NCBI RefSeq assembly: GCF_964656455.1
Contig: NC_135716.1
Location: 106,982,389 to 107,046,388, forward strand
Length of the DNA: 64,000 nt
Source of the DNA: Halichoerus grypus
Lineage: Eukaryota > Chordata > Mammalia > Carnivora > Phocidae
Reading direction: 5' to 3'
This document shows, piece after piece, positions 48,167 to 61,885 of the stretch; the first letter of the stretch is position 1; each line of letters starts with the position of its first letter. Made by a program: the position numbers and the translations under genes. The notes beneath the pieces were generated by a model. That model saw only the letters and a program-made list of their open reading frames with translations, did no database searches and was not told where the DNA came from.

Positions 48167-49515
48167 ATTTACCCTGATTTACACTCCTTCCATTCAATTC
48201 TTTGCTGTTTCAGTAGAAATATTGCCAAAGTGGGGTAGGATATTAGTGTATGTATTCACCTATTCTGGTTATTATAGGGTAGGGAAGTTAGATCCTATAC
48301 CTCTCTGCTACATTTCAGTTAGTTAGACCTTCCAAACAAAGGTACTAAACATGAAAGATCTGAAGCAATACAACATCAATATTAGGAAAATATTTTTTTC
48401 ATGTAAATACTAACTTGCCTAGTTTGATTACATATAGACTAATACAGATTATATCATAGCCTGATCAGACAGTGCTAACTTGATTGAACCAAAGTCTAGC
48501 AAAAAAAACAAAGACAATACAACATGATGTTTTAAGGTTTCCATACAGATTTGTGTGATTTTTTTTAACTGAGGAAGAAATTGTTATTTAAACTCATGGA
48601 TTGGAAAATTCTTTTAATAAGCATAGGTTACAATTCCAGCTGCTCTGGATGCTTAACAATAGAAGAAGCAGGCATCTGTTTTCAGATGTGTGAAGAATGA
48701 AATGCTGTTCATTTCATGACTTACTATAATATTTTCTGGTGTTATGCCATAGAGTAAAACTGTCCAGCCTCACTAGGATTTGGGGAGAGGAATCATGGCT
48801 CTCTTTCCTTGGAGAAAGATCTGTATATCTCTAATAGTTTTTGTCCCTTAAGTAGCAGTACTAAAGTTTTCGTACATTTTTTATGGTCATGTTGAATCAT
48901 GAAGGATTAATAGTATTAAGGATTCTATATTTTGCTTTTAATGAAATCCATTGTTATGCTCTCTATTAAATGTGGAAATGAAAAAAGTTTATCACTAGTA
49001 AAAAATCTAAGATGTTTCATTGCTTAAAAATTAATCTAATATACTTCTTTTAGTATAAATATAATTATTTGGGGATTAAAAGTATTACATAATTGTTTAT
49101 CTGAATTAACTTTTGGCTCTTACAATGCATTTAAAAATAAACTGCATTATAACAGAGTAACTTTGAAACATAAAAGGGGAATTAAACGAATGAAGATAAA
49201 AACAAGTGTAATTTAAATGTTACTTCTAAGGAAAATTTATGTAGAACTGTGGTTTACAATAATTGTTGACATATTCCCCTAAGTACTGTGTCTGTGATTT
49301 TTCATGGTATCAATCATTTAAAGCAATTTAGGTAATAACATTCTGACATGCATTTCTGCTATTTTATTTACACCATTTGCCTACATCATTGTAATGCAGT
49401 ACCTTTCTGATTTGGTACAGTAAATGCACTCTGTAATATCTATTATGGCATGGTCAAAGGATAATTTATTGTCAAATAGAAAAATAGGTCAACACTAATG
49501 TCACTTGATGATCAA
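48167..49515. other. Unique AT-rich intronic sequence
   Basis: No recognised gene or transposon. Confidence 0.5.
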
Positions 49516-49519
49516 CCCT

Positions 49520-49532
49520 CCCCCCCCCCCCC
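49520..49532. repeat. C13 homopolymer
   Basis: Thirteen C, then GCCC. Prone to length variation and sequencing error. Confidence 0.9.
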
Positions 49533-49559
49533 GCCCAAGTTTAATAAAACATCTCACCA

Positions 49560-50040
49560 GTATGCATTCCAGTGCAGTGGTTGATATTTTATTAGGACTA
49601 CCTGGCTATAGCAGTAGTGTAATTACTGAGCTGTCAGAGTGATAAGTGGGATTAATGGCAGCCTGATGCACTTTAGTCTGCAGAGCGCTTAGAGAATTGC
49701 AAGATGGTATTATTATCAGAGTCTGCCCATTCTGGCATATTCATGGCACCAAAGGAAAAAAAAAAGAATGCTACAATTCAGGTTTGCATTGCCCTGCCTC
49801 ATTAACATCTGACATTTCCAACAGCTGTTATTTGTGAACTAGCTCAATAATAAAAAGGGAATTATTTGGTAAAGAGGCTTAATAACCACAACTAAAAATC
49901 CTTACATTGTCAGTGCTGTTAAGTGAATCTGTTTGTGTTGAATTTAAGATTTCTCTAGAAGAACAGGGAAATACACTGTGCATTAATTTGGCTCATTCAT
50001 ATCTGCTGACAATATAACTTTATTTTTTAATTGCCTTATT
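49560..50040. promoter_or_regulatory. Candidate conserved noncoding element
   Basis: Transposon-free block dense in homeodomain-like TAAT cores: TAATTACTGAGCTGTCA at 49620-49636, which also holds a TGTCA TALE-type half-site, GGATTAATGG at 49649-49658, and a CATTAATTTGG near 49981. E-box forms CATCTG (49806-49811) and CAGCTG (49822-49827) are also present. This is a pattern judgement only; such motifs are short and common in AT-rich DNA. Confidence 0.3.
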
Positions 50041-50104
50041 ATTCAAGATGGGTGTTAGAAAAAAGAAAAGCAGAAAACTTGTGACTTCATTAGGGATAAG
50101 CAGA

Positions 50105-50200
50105 ATCTATATGATATAAATATGATATATATACACATGTACAGATACATACACATATGTATACTTATACATACATATACACACACACACACGCATACAC
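50105..50200. repeat. TA/CA-rich compound simple repeat
   Basis: Interrupted ATAT, ACATAC and ACACACACAC units. Confidence 0.85.
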
Positions 50201-50204
50201 AATG

Positions 50205-51095
50205 AAAAATAAGTACATTTGTTGCTTTAGTACTGTGAATTGCCAAATAGTTTTAAAACTGTTGAAATGACTTTTTAAAATGAATTAGAAGATATTTAAG
50301 ATGGCGTATTATTTGCTAAATTTTTAGCTATTTTATTTTACTACATCATAGGAGATCCTTTCAAATCACTAATAATGTTCAACATATTTATCCATGTGAA
50401 GATAACACATATAATATCATCTCATTTCAACATCATAGACCAAATAGACCATGCATTATGCTCTGTTTGCACTGTTGTGCAGTGTATGCTGCTGATTACA
50501 CTTTCAAGAATTTCTTTTTGAACTCAGTGACAGTGTTTTAGGGGAAAAATCATGAGTATGAGAAGATAGGAATTCAACTAAATGATAGATGTGAATCTAA
50601 CAATGGCATTTAGAGAAATGATAGGGGAGAGGTTTAATGACTACATTTCAGAGAGGACAATTGATTATGAAAAGCCTTCGGTACTCATTGTGTAAAATTT
50701 AATTTAGAGAGAAGGCTAAGGGCACAAACCAGAGAAAAGAGATCAGATTTAAAAACAAGATATTAATTAGGTGCTGAGAAATTGGTTCAGACAATGACGA
50801 GGACTCTCCTACTCACAAAAGAATGACAAGGAGACCGGTATTGTTTTCTCAAGGAAATGAAGCAAGGTCTTTACACATGGAAGTAGATAGAAAATGAGCT
50901 AGCTAGTCACCTTTGTCACTGAGCAGTGTAGGATTCATTCTTAATGAAATTCTTGGAGAATTCTGGTCTTCTGACAAATGTGGCAGTGGTATATCTTTAA
51001 GTTTTAGATCTCCAGCCTAATTCTTCTCTACTCCTGCTCTCACTGTGTGACCGACCAACCTGGATTAGTTTATGTACCTTTTTATGTTTTCCAGG
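50205..51095. other. Unique intronic sequence
   Basis: No recognised gene or transposon. Confidence 0.45.
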
Positions 51096-51099
51096 CCTG

Positions 51100-51465
51100 G
51101 GCACATATTGGGTCATTCTCTTGAGTGACCTTGCACTCCAAATCCCATCCTTTTCCACTTCCCTCGTGCCCATTCATTCTGAAATCTTCCCTTTGAGTAT
51201 TACTCTTTCCAATGAGCTTTCTCTGCTTCTCTCCCTCCAGCACTACTGTTCCTCTTAAATACTCCCTTAGGATGCTATTTTCACCCAAATTCACATTAAC
51301 AACTACCATTGCCTTTTATACATGTGAACTTCCTCCAAACTGCAAGGTGCATGAAAGCAGGACCATGGTGGTCTTGTTTATCAGTTTTATATCCTCATAT
51401 CCCAGGTTCTGCCATGTAACAGGGGCTCATTAGATATTTATTAAGTGGATAAATAAATAACACAC
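51100..51465 (+). repeat. L2 LINE 3' region
   Basis: GAAATCTTCCCTTTGAGTAT, GGTGCATGAAAGCAGGACCA, GGTGGTCTTGTTTATCAGTT, CAGGGGCTCATTAGATATTT and ATTAAGTGGATAAATAAATA follow the L2 3' end. Confidence 0.8.
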
Positions 51466-51484
51466 ATTAATGTGCAAACTAAGG

Positions 51485-51690
51485 ACCGTTCTAGCCTGTG
51501 GTTTCAGTCCTGATGTAGTAATTAAACTTGCTCTATGGAACCAACCATGCATATCAGATCACCTCAAAGGCTCCCCCCAAAAAATACAAATTCCGAGGCC
51601 AATAACTCAGACTCAGGAGGGGCTCCTCTGTGGAAACTATGACATTTATCAAGCTGGTTCTTAGACACACTAAAGTTTGAACCTATCTCT
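51485..51690. repeat. Possible ancient DNA-transposon remnant
   Basis: ATCAGATCACCTCAAAGGCT, AATTCCGAGGCCAATAACTC and GACTCAGGAGGGGCTCC resemble a common mammalian repeat with a GATTCCTGGGCCCCACC core. Family not determined. Confidence 0.35.
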
Positions 51691-52076
51691 GGCCGGTTCC
51701 CCAGGAAGCAGATTTTGAAATGAGATTAGTACACAGGAAGTTTATTAGAAGATCAACATTTGTATAAGAGTGAAGGAATCAGGATTGGACAGGCAGCCAT
51801 AATAAAGGGTTCAGTGGGTCTCTGCAGACTTGTTCCCAAGTCTGGGCAAAGGTACTGGGCCTCTAACCTCTTCATTGACCTGTAATTGGAAGCAGCCTGC
51901 CATTGGAAAGAGAACATGACCTTGGTAAACCCTGTTCTCTTTGGCTGAGGGTGCAGCAGCAGGGGAATAAATGCTTCGTTCTGGAAGGGGGTGGATCTGG
52001 GCTATGCATTGAAGTATGTACTACAAATCCCAGTTGCCATGTGAATAGTTTGTAGGTTAAAAAACATCAGAAAATT
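51691..52076. other. Intronic sequence just upstream of exon 4
   Basis: Relatively GC-rich; may hold an old repeat (GTTCCCCAGGAAGCAGATTT start), not identified. No exon seen. Confidence 0.4.
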
Positions 52077-52166
52077 GGAGGGAGGGAGAGATGATGGGAG
52101 GGAAAGAAGGAGGGAGAGAGGAAAGGTGGGAGACAAAGTGGGAGGGATGAGGAGAGGAAGAAAGAT
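52077..52166 (+). repeat. G-rich purine tract upstream of exon 4
   Basis: About 90 bp almost entirely A and G on the transcript-sense strand, with GGGAGGGAGAG, GGGAGGGAAAG and GGTGGGAG units. It ends about 445 bp before the exon. Could form triplex or G-quadruplex-like structures; no function shown. Confidence 0.8.
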
Positions 52167-52531
52167 GTAATGAGTGGTAAAATGAGAGAGACTTTGCTTT
52201 TGTGTTCGTATAATAATTGTGGTGTAAAGGCATACAAAACTTTTATCATAAAAGACTGCATTCTCTAAGCATTGTCAGTTTAGTTAGAGGTCAAAACAAG
52301 ACTGGTTTAGTAAATGAGTAAATGATGTATCTTAAATAAGTATAGTCCTCTTAATCTCTAGGAGGAACATGGAAAGGATGGGCAGTTAACCTGAGTGGTG
52401 CTATTTTATGCATCTCAGAAGGTGTACAAAAAATGAAACACAGATGCTCTATATTTCCTGCTTAACAAAAGATTTTATACCTAAAAAAAAATAGCACTAT
52501 TTTATTTGTCCTTACTAGACACTAACTTTGA

Positions 52532-53915
<1,384 letters not shown>

Positions 53916-53919
53916 TTTT

Positions 53920-54380
53920 TGTAGCTGTTATTATTTATTGAGTAGCTTCTATGTACCAAACACAGTGACTGTATTGGGTTCCTGCTATGGCCCTGCCTTT
54001 TAAGAGTTCATAATTTATGAGTAAAAACAGATACATTAAAAAAAAAAAAGAACACCTTAACCATATTGGATATGGCTGGTGCTGCACCATATTGGATGTA
54101 GCTGGTGCTGCAATCTGTGCAATCCAGGAAGAGTATTCAGCATGGGCAAAGGCAGCAATGTGAGTGTGTATGTGACAAGTTTGGGCAAATATAATAACTC
54201 CAGTGTGGCTAGGGTAGGGCCTAGATTACAAAAAAAAAAAAAAGTGATGGGAAAGAGAGAAAGCAATTAGACTGGGATTCAGTTGTGAAAATATTGTCAT
54301 TCTATGCTCAATATTTGAGACTTAATCCCATGCATAGTAGAAAATCACCAATGCTTTATATTTGTTTTGTAATTAAGAAG
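53920..54380 (-). repeat. L2 fragment, minus (with local duplication)
   Basis: TTATTGAGTAGCTTCTATGT, TTAAGAGTTCATAATTTATG, CATGGGCAAAGGCAGCAATG, AGTGTGGCTAGGGTAGGGCC follow reverse L2 order. A 26-bp tandem duplication lies in the middle. Confidence 0.6.
54060..54111. repeat. Two-copy 26-bp tandem repeat
   Basis: The unit begins ACCATATTGGAT and ends GCTGGTGCTGC. Copies at 54060-54085 and 54086-54111 differ at two bases. Confidence 0.93.
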
Positions 54381-54384
54381 ATGA

Positions 54385-57045
54385 GTTCTAGTTTAGGAAG
54401 GGACCTCATTTATTAACTTTATATTATCCCAAACATCTATCATCACAAGACCTTTGTCTTATATGTGAAAATAAATAAATCATGTGAAACTTACATGTGA
54501 AATCTTTTTTGTTTAATAATGACTTCATAGAAATGGAATGAAACCAAATGTCCGAAGTTTAAAGGCTGAAGTGTTTTGGCTAAAATTATTTCCAAGGTAG
54601 CACTCTTGACTTCAAGCATGAGAAGATATTACAGTTATGATCCATGCTAGCTAAATGTCCCCTAGATATTCCAAAATTCAGTGGTGATATTGTAATTCTA
54701 ATTAGTGTATACCCCATTCATTCAAGGTCTATACAAATTTATAGAAAAAAAAAAAGAGCTAAAGGGAATAATGGTATTCTTTGAGAAGTTTATAAAATGT
54801 CTAAGCAAGATCAGAATCATCTCTATTTTAGGAAAACTTTCTGTTTCATTAGTTTGTCTGTATTCTTTACTGCCTAATGGAGCATTCTGCTTAGCTATAT
54901 ATTTAAACGGATTTTGATATGAAGAGAAGATATTTGGAGACATTTAATTGAAAATGTGATCTTTTGCCAGGCATTTAGGGAACTGTATCGTTAAGTAGTG
55001 TTTTGTTGAAGAATCACTGAAGTAATCATAAAAGGTCAGAGATTCTTGTTCTTTAAAGCCTGCAGCTTTTTAGATATTTACCAGCTATGTACAATGTAGG
55101 CTCTCCCACATTGCTCTGCCATTGGACCTCAACTCAGGAGGGGGATTCTTTCCAGGTTGAGAGGGTAATTGAATCGCCGGACTCAATGAGCCTGTGCCTC
55201 TTTGAGAAAAGGATGTCACTTGTATTGTATTGTGTTAGGTTTCTGTGATTCAGGGAGTTTAGGCCAATACTTCCATTCTTTATTTTCTTACAAACTGGAT
55301 TACAGCTCTAGTTTTCAAAGGTACACTCAATTCTATTGTACCTCCTCAGTCAGTTTTTCTCTGTTTCGTACATGCAGGCTGTTGTTTGCAATTGTATCTC
55401 CCAATCGGAAGTACACGTTTCAGAGTCATCAAACTGTGACTACTGGGTTATGTTTCTTGATAGCTTTCCTTTGGGAAAAAAAACAGTACTTTATATCAGA
55501 ATGCATGAGGTTGATCTATAAATGTAGTGAAAAAGAATGACTGTTTTTCAAAATGTTCCTTCGTTTCATGATGCTTTATTTTAAACAATAGAGATACTTT
55601 CTCTTTTCAAAAGTTTCTGTCAAATTGTAAAGCATTGATTTTTCCGTGATTTGTATATTATATAGAATCCGTGTGCCCAGATTTGTGTGGCTTTTATACC
55701 TAGATAACTAAATTTAATAATACACATTAGAGGAAAGCTGACTAAATGACTCAATGTAAAGCTCTTCTTTTTGATAGATCCCCCCTGAAAGGATGAGAAG
55801 TCAGGGGAGAAACAAAAATGTCACTAGCAGAATTCATTTGATAACCATTGACAACAATATTTTTATTTAAAAGAAGTTATCTTGATATATGTTCATGTGT
55901 ATATGTGTATGTTTGTACACATATATACACACACATACATATCCCTGATAAAGTGTTACAAAGCAGAAGTGCACTCAATAGATTTACTTCATCCTCCTCT
56001 TGGGTTTGCTTTTCAATTACAATGGCTAAGTGGTTTAATACCTTTTTCAAGTAAAATGTTGATCATTTCCAGAATAATTTCCTAAAAACATAGCTCTAAT
56101 TATATCACTGCTTTATTCAAAAAATGTCAGTGGCTTCCCAATGCCTAGAAACCAATGTCCAAATACATAGCCTATTATGTAAGCCTATTGAGTTTTCTCC
56201 CACTATCATGACAGAGAAATAAGGAGATGAAAAAAAAATTAGGAAGCCCACAACTTATTACCCAATAGTATTTGAAAATATGAATATTTTAGATATGTAA
56301 AATAAAAAGGTAGTGGTAAGATTTCTTTTGGTATGCAAGGCTAGTTTCCTCACTTGTTTTGCTAAAGGATAACTATGAGTACCTCTGTTCTTTCTAAGAG
56401 GACTGTCAGAAACTTACCTCCCTGCTGCCATAAAATGGTGCTCAAGAGAACACAGCTTTTAAAAACTCTGTTATGCGTTTAGAGGGTAAACAAGTAGAGT
56501 TGAATATGCCATTTGGCTTAAATAAATAGTTCTGAATTCATGTGTTAATTTCATTTATAGTTGAGATGCCAATATTTGAGTAATGTGAAAAATGTTTTTT
56601 TCTAGGACTGGGTGAATTCAAATTTTTACAGCTGCTTTATAGTATGGGTCTGTGTCATTTAGGGTGTTAATCTGAGTGGGTCTTCTGGTAGAGAGTAAAG
56701 TACTATACTTCAAATTAGCTCATCCCTAAGTCATAAAATACTGTTTTCTGTCTATTAATTTTATCCTTTTAAAACTTGGTAAGATAGTATTGTTATGCTT
56801 TATTAGTCAATATTGGATTAGCTTTACTCACATTTTTGCCAATTTTCATTTTTTTTTCCTTTTCTTATCTTTTTTTTTTTTCATTTTGGAGTTGCCATGG
56901 GAAAGTGGTTTACTTTTGCTTGTACTGATGTTATTGGAAAATTAATAGAAACCTAATTATTGCTCATTTGAGTGTTATGTGTCTTTGGAGGGGAGCTGTT
57001 TTAAAGATCTTTTTATCTTTAGTGTTCAACTGAACAGTGATTTAT
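54385..57045. other. Unique intronic sequence
   Basis: About 2.7 kb without a recognised transposon or exon. A 112-codon open frame at 55202-55540 is the longest in this part; its translation shows no family features, Kozak-like start or splice support. Confidence 0.5.
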
Positions 57046-57058
57046 CTAAGTTGTATTT

Positions 57059-57253
57059 TTTTTTTAAGATTTTATTTATTTATTTGAGAGAGTGAGTGAG
57101 AGAGTACATGGGCAGGTGCAGAGGGAGAAGAAGGCAGAGAAGCAGAGTCCGCTGCTGAGCAGGGAGCCTGACGTGGGGCTTGATCTTAGGACGCTGGGAT
57201 CATGATCTGAGTCAAAGGCAGATGTTTAACCAGACTGAGCCACCCAGGCGCCC
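57059..57253 (-). mobile_element. CanSINE, minus orientation
   Basis: T run, AAGATTTTATTTATTTATTT, GAGAGAGTGAGTGAGAGAGT, CTGACGTGGGGCTTGATCTT, CCACCCAGGCGCCCC. Target-site duplication drifted: CTAAGTTGTATTT (57046-57058) against CTAAGTTTGGATTT (57254-57267). First CanSINE downstream of exon 4, 4.36 kb away. Confidence 0.94.
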
Positions 57254-57267
57254 CTAAGTTTGGATTT

Positions 57268-57975
57268 CTTTTTGTTTATCCTGCTTAGTTTTCACTGGAG
57301 TTCTTGAATCTGTGCATTGATGACTTTCATCATTTGGGGGAATTTCTCATTGACTCTATCATCTCCTTATGGAGCTCCTATTAGATATATGTTAAACCTT
57401 TTTACTTTATTCTCCAGGAGTGTTCACTTATCTTTTTTTGTTTTTTGTATTTTTAAAAACTCTGCTAGCTTTTAATTCATTTTCCAAGCCTGTCCTTAAA
57501 TAATATAAAACTACTCATTTTCGTACTCTGGGAGTTCTACTAAAGTTTCTCTCTGTCTGATTGTACTGTTGGTAGTGTCTACTGCTTCCACTGATTGTGC
57601 TTTATTTCTTCATATGTTTATTTATTTATTTATTTACTCACTCTGCTTTTCTCTGAAGCTTTATATGTAGAAATTCTGTGGGGAGTGCAATGAATACATT
57701 TTTCCTTACAAGGGATCTATATCTACTATGTTCTCAGAGGACCTGAAAATGGGATCCAGTATTCACCTGGTTTAGCAAATGCCTTTAAGATGATTCCACT
57801 TATTTTTCTGTCTTATTGCCTTGTCATTTTCTGTCTTGGACATGACAGCTCATGAATGTATTCATGATGGCTTTTTAAAAATATTTTACCTATAATTTTA
57901 CCTTTTTAAATCTACTCTTGTAGCAGATAATTATTTCTCAATACATGTGGAAAAGTGCAATAATTATTTAAGATC
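57268..57975. other. T-rich sequence, possible L1M 5' remnant
   Basis: Contains GGAGTTCTTGAATCTGTGCA and TTTATTTATTTATTTATTTA (57617-57637). It resembles the T-rich reverse of old L1M 5' regions, without a firm match. Confidence 0.35.
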
Positions 57976-57979
57976 TAAT

Positions 57980-59365
57980 GGGTAGTCTAGATTGATTGAA
58001 ACCCAGATTAGCAAATACTGAAATAATAATTGGGAAGCTATATGAAAGAAAGAAACCTTTGAAAAATAAGACAAAAAGAGATTTGCCACATCAGATCTTA
58101 AACTCACTGTAAAGCTTCTATAATCAACATGTAGTGTTGGTACAGGAATACACATTTTCTGGAGCAGATGAAAGTCTGTAAAAAGAAACAAGTAAATATG
58201 AGAATGTAATATGTAATGAAGAGTGCATTTCAATTCAGTAGAAACTGATGGGTTCTTTGAAAAATCATTCACGTATAATTTTGAAATTACTTTAAGAACC
58301 CCCCATTAGGCCATGTAACATAAATTTTAAATGGACTAACTTTTAAATATTAAAAAAAAATTAAAAATAATTTGGAAGCTATAAATTATCTGAGAACAAA
58401 TTTTACTACACACATTTTTATATAAAGCTAGCCCAACTTGAAACAAAGTGATTTTTTTTTTTTTACCATGCATTAACTTATGTTATCAAAGTGTTCCTGG
58501 ATATTTAAATAATAACCTAATCCAGTATACACATAGGCAGATGTCATAAATGTTACATAAGAGGTATACGCAAACAATTAATAACCTTATTAGAGATGTC
58601 TTACTTCCATATTAGCCAGAAATATGTAAATCAAAGGATGGGATACCACTTTTATCTCATCAGATTGTTGAAGTCAAGAAGTTTAATAACCTCCTAAAGC
58701 TGGAAGGAAACAATAAGCATCACACAGTAGAAATATATTTGTAAATTACAAATATATATACCATTGTGCCAACAGTGCTTTATTATGTGCTCTTCCTAGA
58801 AAAATAAAAATACCACCATGTAATGGTATAGGTACACAATATTTTATTGTAGCAATTGTAGCATCATTTAAAGTAGCCAATACCTGAGACAGCTATAGTG
58901 CCCATCATTATGAAAATTGCTTAGTCTGTTTATATTATGTATTATATATTATTTATTATATTTTAATATTTATTATGTTTAATATTTTGTGTTTATGTAT
59001 AATATGTTTATGTTTATATTATGTATAATATTTATTTACATTTAATATTTATATTATGGAATGTTGTGAGACTATTCTTAAAAATATATTATTATTATAT
59101 TTATTGACCTAGAGGGATATCTCTATTAAGTGAAAAAAAGTAAGTTGCATATTAATATGAATAACATATTATCTTTAGAAAAAAATCCAATTTATATATA
59201 AGGAAACATGGCATAGAAGGATATAATTTAACTTTAGTTTCCTCAGGTGGTTGAGGTTGAAGGAGGGTGAAGAGAAGTTATTAACATTTTTCTTAGAAAT
59301 CTCCATATTACTTTACTTCTACAATGAGTATGTATATTTTTAAATAAAAATAATAAGTTAAAGTC
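57980..59365 (+). mobile_element. Degraded L1M ORF2 3' part and 3' UTR
   Basis: CACTGTAAAGCTTCTATAAT and TAGTGTTGGTACAGGAATAC correspond to the L1 ORF2 block that reads KLQ..IKTVWYWHK in intact copies. CCAGAAATATGTAAATCAAA, GACCTAGAGGGATATCTCTA and TTCTACAATGAGTATGTATA mark later ORF2 and the 3' end. An AT-rich expansion (about 58930-59060) interrupts it. Old and inactive. Confidence 0.8.
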
Positions 59366-59369
59366 ACTA

Positions 59370-60585
59370 GTAACATAATATAATAAAGCAGAGAGGTTAA
59401 AGTTTTTATTTTGGTGTAAAGAGTGAAAAATCCAGACTTTCTTTTTTTTCTCTAAATGACAATAATTTCAAATCTGCTGAATAATATAGTTTCCCACTGT
59501 CCTAAAATGCCACATATATCATATATTTAATTTCACCTTTATTTAGGTATATTTTCAACCCTCTATTTGTCCTGCCAATCTATCTATCTTTGACAGGACC
59601 AAGGTGTTTTAATGACTGTACTGGGTAATATACCTTATCATTGACTAAAGCCATTTCCCTGATAGTATATTAATTTTCAGAATATCCTAACTTTTGTCTG
59701 CATATAACACTAAAATGAAAAAAAGCTCTACAAAATAATTATTGAACACTGTGTTCAGACTATAATAAAATATTAATTTAAAATTATTAATGCAAATGTA
59801 TGCCCATTTCTCCTCATTCATTTATCAATTGATATAACATTAACTGAATATTCCAGAATTCATTCGTTAATTTTAATATATAACTTCCTAGTGTTGAATC
59901 TGGCAAATGATAGGATACTAAATTTACTAGTGTTAAAGGACTGGAATATTATTTTCAAAATGTCCCATCTTCTTTAATGTATTCTGCTGAAAAAGATAAA
60001 TAGATGTTACATTGTCTATTGAATCATTAATGCTTATGCAAAATCTATCTTGTTTCTGTTTTGTAATATATATCTTTGGGCCTTTAAAAGGTTACATTTT
60101 TACTTTTAATCACAGCTAATACAATCTGTAATAGTAACGGCTTTTCTTCATATTTGTTTCAAAAGAACATTTAGTTCTGGAAAACCTTCTGTAACTCAAA
60201 GCACTGTTTAGTCAATTTATTACAAAATGTAAGTGATATAAAAGTAATGTCACTATAACTAAATGATAAAAGATTTCCATTTTACAACTTAAGCCAATTT
60301 TATATGAAACAAGTAATACCATATTGTTTGTGGTTGTATGTTATGTGTGGACACATTTAAACATATGCCTTTGTTAATATTTTTTAGAACTTAAATTATT
60401 TAAAAGATAGAACAGTTACAATCTAGTTTTATATATGTATGTGTAAATTAAACTGGAGTCACAATTTTTTCTTTAGTGAATCATGACAAAGGAAAATCTG
60501 TATAAACACATAAGATACTGGTTAGAATATTTTTTAATATTAATAGGTAAAAATAAATGTAACAGAACCTAGGTGAATGGAATTT
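59370..60585. other. Unique AT-rich intronic sequence
   Basis: No recognised gene or transposon. Confidence 0.5.
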
Positions 60586-60589
60586 TAAT

Positions 60590-60730
60590 TTATCTAGCTA
60601 TCTTATTGTATAGAAAGGAAATTCAAAACCCATCAAGGCTAAGTGATTTATCCCAGATCCTATAACTACTTGATAGAATAACTAAATTTTCTTGATTTTT
60701 TTTCTAGTGTGCTTTTGTCCACATCAGTCT
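60590..60730 (-). repeat. MIR SINE fragment, minus
   Basis: TTATTGTATAGAAAGGAAAT, TCAAGGCTAAGTGATTTATC, CCAGATCCTATAACTACTTG: reverse MIR core. Confidence 0.65.
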
Positions 60731-60764
60731 ACACAATCTGTATGAATAATGTATGTATATTATG

Positions 60765-60870
60765 AGTCATTATTAAAATATAAAGTATATAAAATATAAA
60801 TGTAAAATATATATGTAAAATAGAAAATGCAGGGCATAAAATATAGAGGATATTATATTTATATATACAT
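60765..60870. repeat. AT-rich low-complexity repeat
   Basis: Repeated ATAAAATATAAA-like units and TATATTTATATATA. Confidence 0.7.
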
Positions 60871-60960
60871 ATAAGCAACATATTTTCTATCATGACAATT
60901 TTGTAAGTGCTATTAACATCTTAAATGATAGGTAAAATGTATAACATAGTAGACTTCATC

Positions 60961-61140
60961 GTTTTAAAAATTTTTTATTTAAAGTCAATTAAGTTAACAT
61001 CTACTGTATTACCAGGGGTAGAATTCAGTGATTCATCAGTTGCATATAACACCCAGTGCTCATTATACCAAATGCCCTCCGTAATGCCCTTTACCTGATT
61101 ATCCCATCCCCACCCCCCACCTCCCGTCCAGAAACAGCAA
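60961..61140 (-). mobile_element. L1 3'-UTR fragment, minus
   Basis: TTTTTTATTTAAAGTCAATT tail side, then AGTTAACATCTACTGTATTA, GTGATTCATCAGTTGCATAT, CACCCAGTGCTCATTA and CCCATCCCCACCCCCCACC. Same family type as the 43404 fragment but longer and more diverged. Candidate short target-site duplication ACTTCATC at 60953-60960 and 61141-61148. Confidence 0.88.
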
Positions 61141-61885
61141 ACTTCATCTTAAGGAAATTTGGGTTTAGTTTTCTGAAAACTGGTAAATTGAAAAATGTAG
61201 GTAAATTATTATAATCAAAACTAGTTTTACTTTTGAAAGTAGTAATAGGTTTAAATTAATGTACTTGGAATGGAGAGTTTTCTGGTGAATTTATTTGTAC
61301 CCATTGTACAAATAGTGGCTGATAGCTGGTTTTATGAGCCACAGTATAATAACGCAGTATGGTAGACACTGCAGCACCATGTCAATTCAGAAATCTCACA
61401 TTCTTGTCAGTGAAGAGCAAGCCCTCACAAAATAATCTGACTTTATTCTGTTTGAAAAGAAGAAAACAGGAGTGTTATAGTCTAGTTCTAATAGCATAAA
61501 TAAAGAAATTTTGCCTTTATTACTAATTATCTTATACATATAATTTTTTACAACAGTCACTGGATTTGTTGTTTTAAATCTTGTTCGAGATAAGTTACTT
61601 AGTTACTTTTCCTTGTATAGTTTTTGCTTCTTTCTTGCTATCTTTCTTATTGTGCTTCCTAACATGAATTTTCTTTAATAAACTTTAAAATCTTAAACCT
61701 TAGGATTAACATTATAAGAAAACCTTTTTTAGCTAGAAAAAGCCTAGGGGGGATGGGGTGCAGACTTAAATTTATTAAGTCTGTTCTGTGTTGTGTGATG
61801 TACTAGGCATGCTACCTGTGTCAGATTAAAAAAAATACTTAGTGCAAATATGATGAGTTAAGAAGGAATTTTGATCTGCATTTTT

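Noticed and set aside
55202..55540. 112-codon open frame in intron 4
   Set aside because: No recognisable domain, no supporting splice sites or promoter; length is within chance for AT-rich DNA of this size.
57964..58272. 102-codon minus-strand open frame
   Set aside because: Antisense of a degraded L1M ORF2 segment; not a gene.
58930..59060. AT repeat as a replication origin or matrix attachment site
   Set aside because: Only base composition supports it; similar AT runs occur throughout degraded L1 sequence.
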